15,280 nucleotides of DNA from Stephanodiscus triporus (lineage: Eukaryota; Bacillariophyta; Thalassiosirophyceae; Thalassiosirales; Thalassiosiraceae), in the NCBI GenBank assembly GCA_036939755.1, contig JALLAZ010000452.1, positions 1-15,280 on the forward strand, given 5' to 3'. Shown here in pieces: positions 14,891 to 15,280 of the stretch (its first letter is position 1; the number at the start of each line of letters is the position of its first letter). The notes beneath the pieces were generated by a model. It had not been told where the DNA came from and ran no database searches. It worked only from the letters and a program-made list of their open reading frames with translations. Both the position numbers and the translations under genes were made by a program.

Positions 14891-15280
14891 CCTGCAATCG
14901 GTAAACCATTTATGGTGCACTGATAAAGCGCTGAAACTCAGGAAGGAAGAAAGTTCCTTTTAAACGGAAATGAATGTTGCAAGTGCAAATCTGTGCCCTT
15001 TCTTGTATTCAAATTCAAATACTCTTCCATACTTGCCGGCTCACAGATGCATAACAGACAACACCCCCACCACACCAACTGGAACCATCTGCCAGCCAAC
15101 TCTCAAGGCTCAACATCATCAATAGAATAGATCAATGTCCAACATGCATCCGTCATCTGACAATCGACCAGGAGTTGATGGGTCATCACAAACCCGTCCA
15201 AGGATAGTACTAAACTGAACTGTTCATTTTACTGCTTAGTAATGGTCATGTGCAGCAAAATAGTTTACATGTAAATTTTT

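Larger units (their letters stand above)
14285..15280. other. Unassigned region upstream of the ABC1 kinase gene
   Basis: The first few hundred bases should hold the ABC1K promoter and 5' UTR. Beyond that no gene is firm. Contents: a perfect 16-bp hairpin at 14658-14700; an AT-rich ATATAAATATAAGCG at 14745-14759; a consensus minus-strand splice donor CAG/GTAAGTA at 14887; and a minus-strand frame at 14503-14793 without homology. A short minus-strand frame near the right end (about 15110-15215, containing R-V-C-D-D-P-S-T-P-G-R-L-S-D-D-G) looks peptide-like but is too short to call. Confidence 0.5.

Noticed and set aside
1..15280. Matching terminal repeats at the window edges (GGGGGTGTT-like words at about 13-22 and, reversed, at about 15061-15075)
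   Set aside because: The shared word is short and GT-rich, with no extended identity, so it does not indicate LTRs.
1..15280. tRNA, rRNA, CRISPR array or viral genes
   Set aside because: No cloverleaf with conserved TPsiC-like box, no rRNA segments, no regularly spaced repeats and no viral protein motifs were seen.

Overview
The window reads as nuclear DNA of a diatom, most likely a centric one. Four genes are split by short canonical GT-AG introns (81 to 168 nt, 14 in all). The ABC1-type kinase begins with a signal peptide followed by an A-F-A/F-R-A-P junction, which is the bipartite plastid import signature of algae with red-derived secondary plastids. Several proteins carry Cys-rich and MSMS-type motifs familiar from diatom secretomes. 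No prokaryotic, viral, rRNA, tRNA or CRISPR features were seen. The species cannot be named from the sequence alone.

Layout. Positions 1-1096 hold no gene I can identify, only a short open frame running off the left edge and two inverted repeats. Positions 1097-4318 (minus) hold a three-exon secreted GH19 chitinase fused to two Notch-type LNR modules, a DNRLRE carbohydrate-binding-like module and Cys-rich ends. It shares a divergent promoter region of about 380 bp with 4702-6309 (plus), a two-exon nuclear protein with two HMG boxes and a Pro/Tyr-rich repeat tail. Positions 6523-7246 contain only a doubtful 60-codon minus-strand frame. Positions 7247-9034 (plus) hold a five-exon MOK-type (RCK/MAK family) protein kinase. 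Positions 9044-9571 (minus) and 10136-10516 (plus) are a divergent pair of small secretory-pathway proteins that look like distant relatives of each other. Positions 11082-14284 (minus) hold an eight-exon plastid ABC1K/UbiB-type atypical kinase. Positions 14285-15280 contain no firm gene but do contain a striking perfect hairpin and a consensus splice donor.

The genes do not form a pathway. They are separate eukaryotic units: cell-wall or chitin remodelling, chromatin, possible flagellar or stress signalling, secretory surface proteins, and plastid quinone or prenyl-lipid metabolism. The most notable observations are the chitinase domain architecture, a 15-nt micro-exon that encodes the catalytic A-D-P-H-P of the ABC1 kinase next to a stop-free 81-nt intron, and the divergent signal-peptide/RXL/MSMS protein pair, one member of which seems to have a frameshifted acidic tail. 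All spliced models were built by eye from reading-frame continuity, splice-site consensus and family motifs; no transcript data were available.
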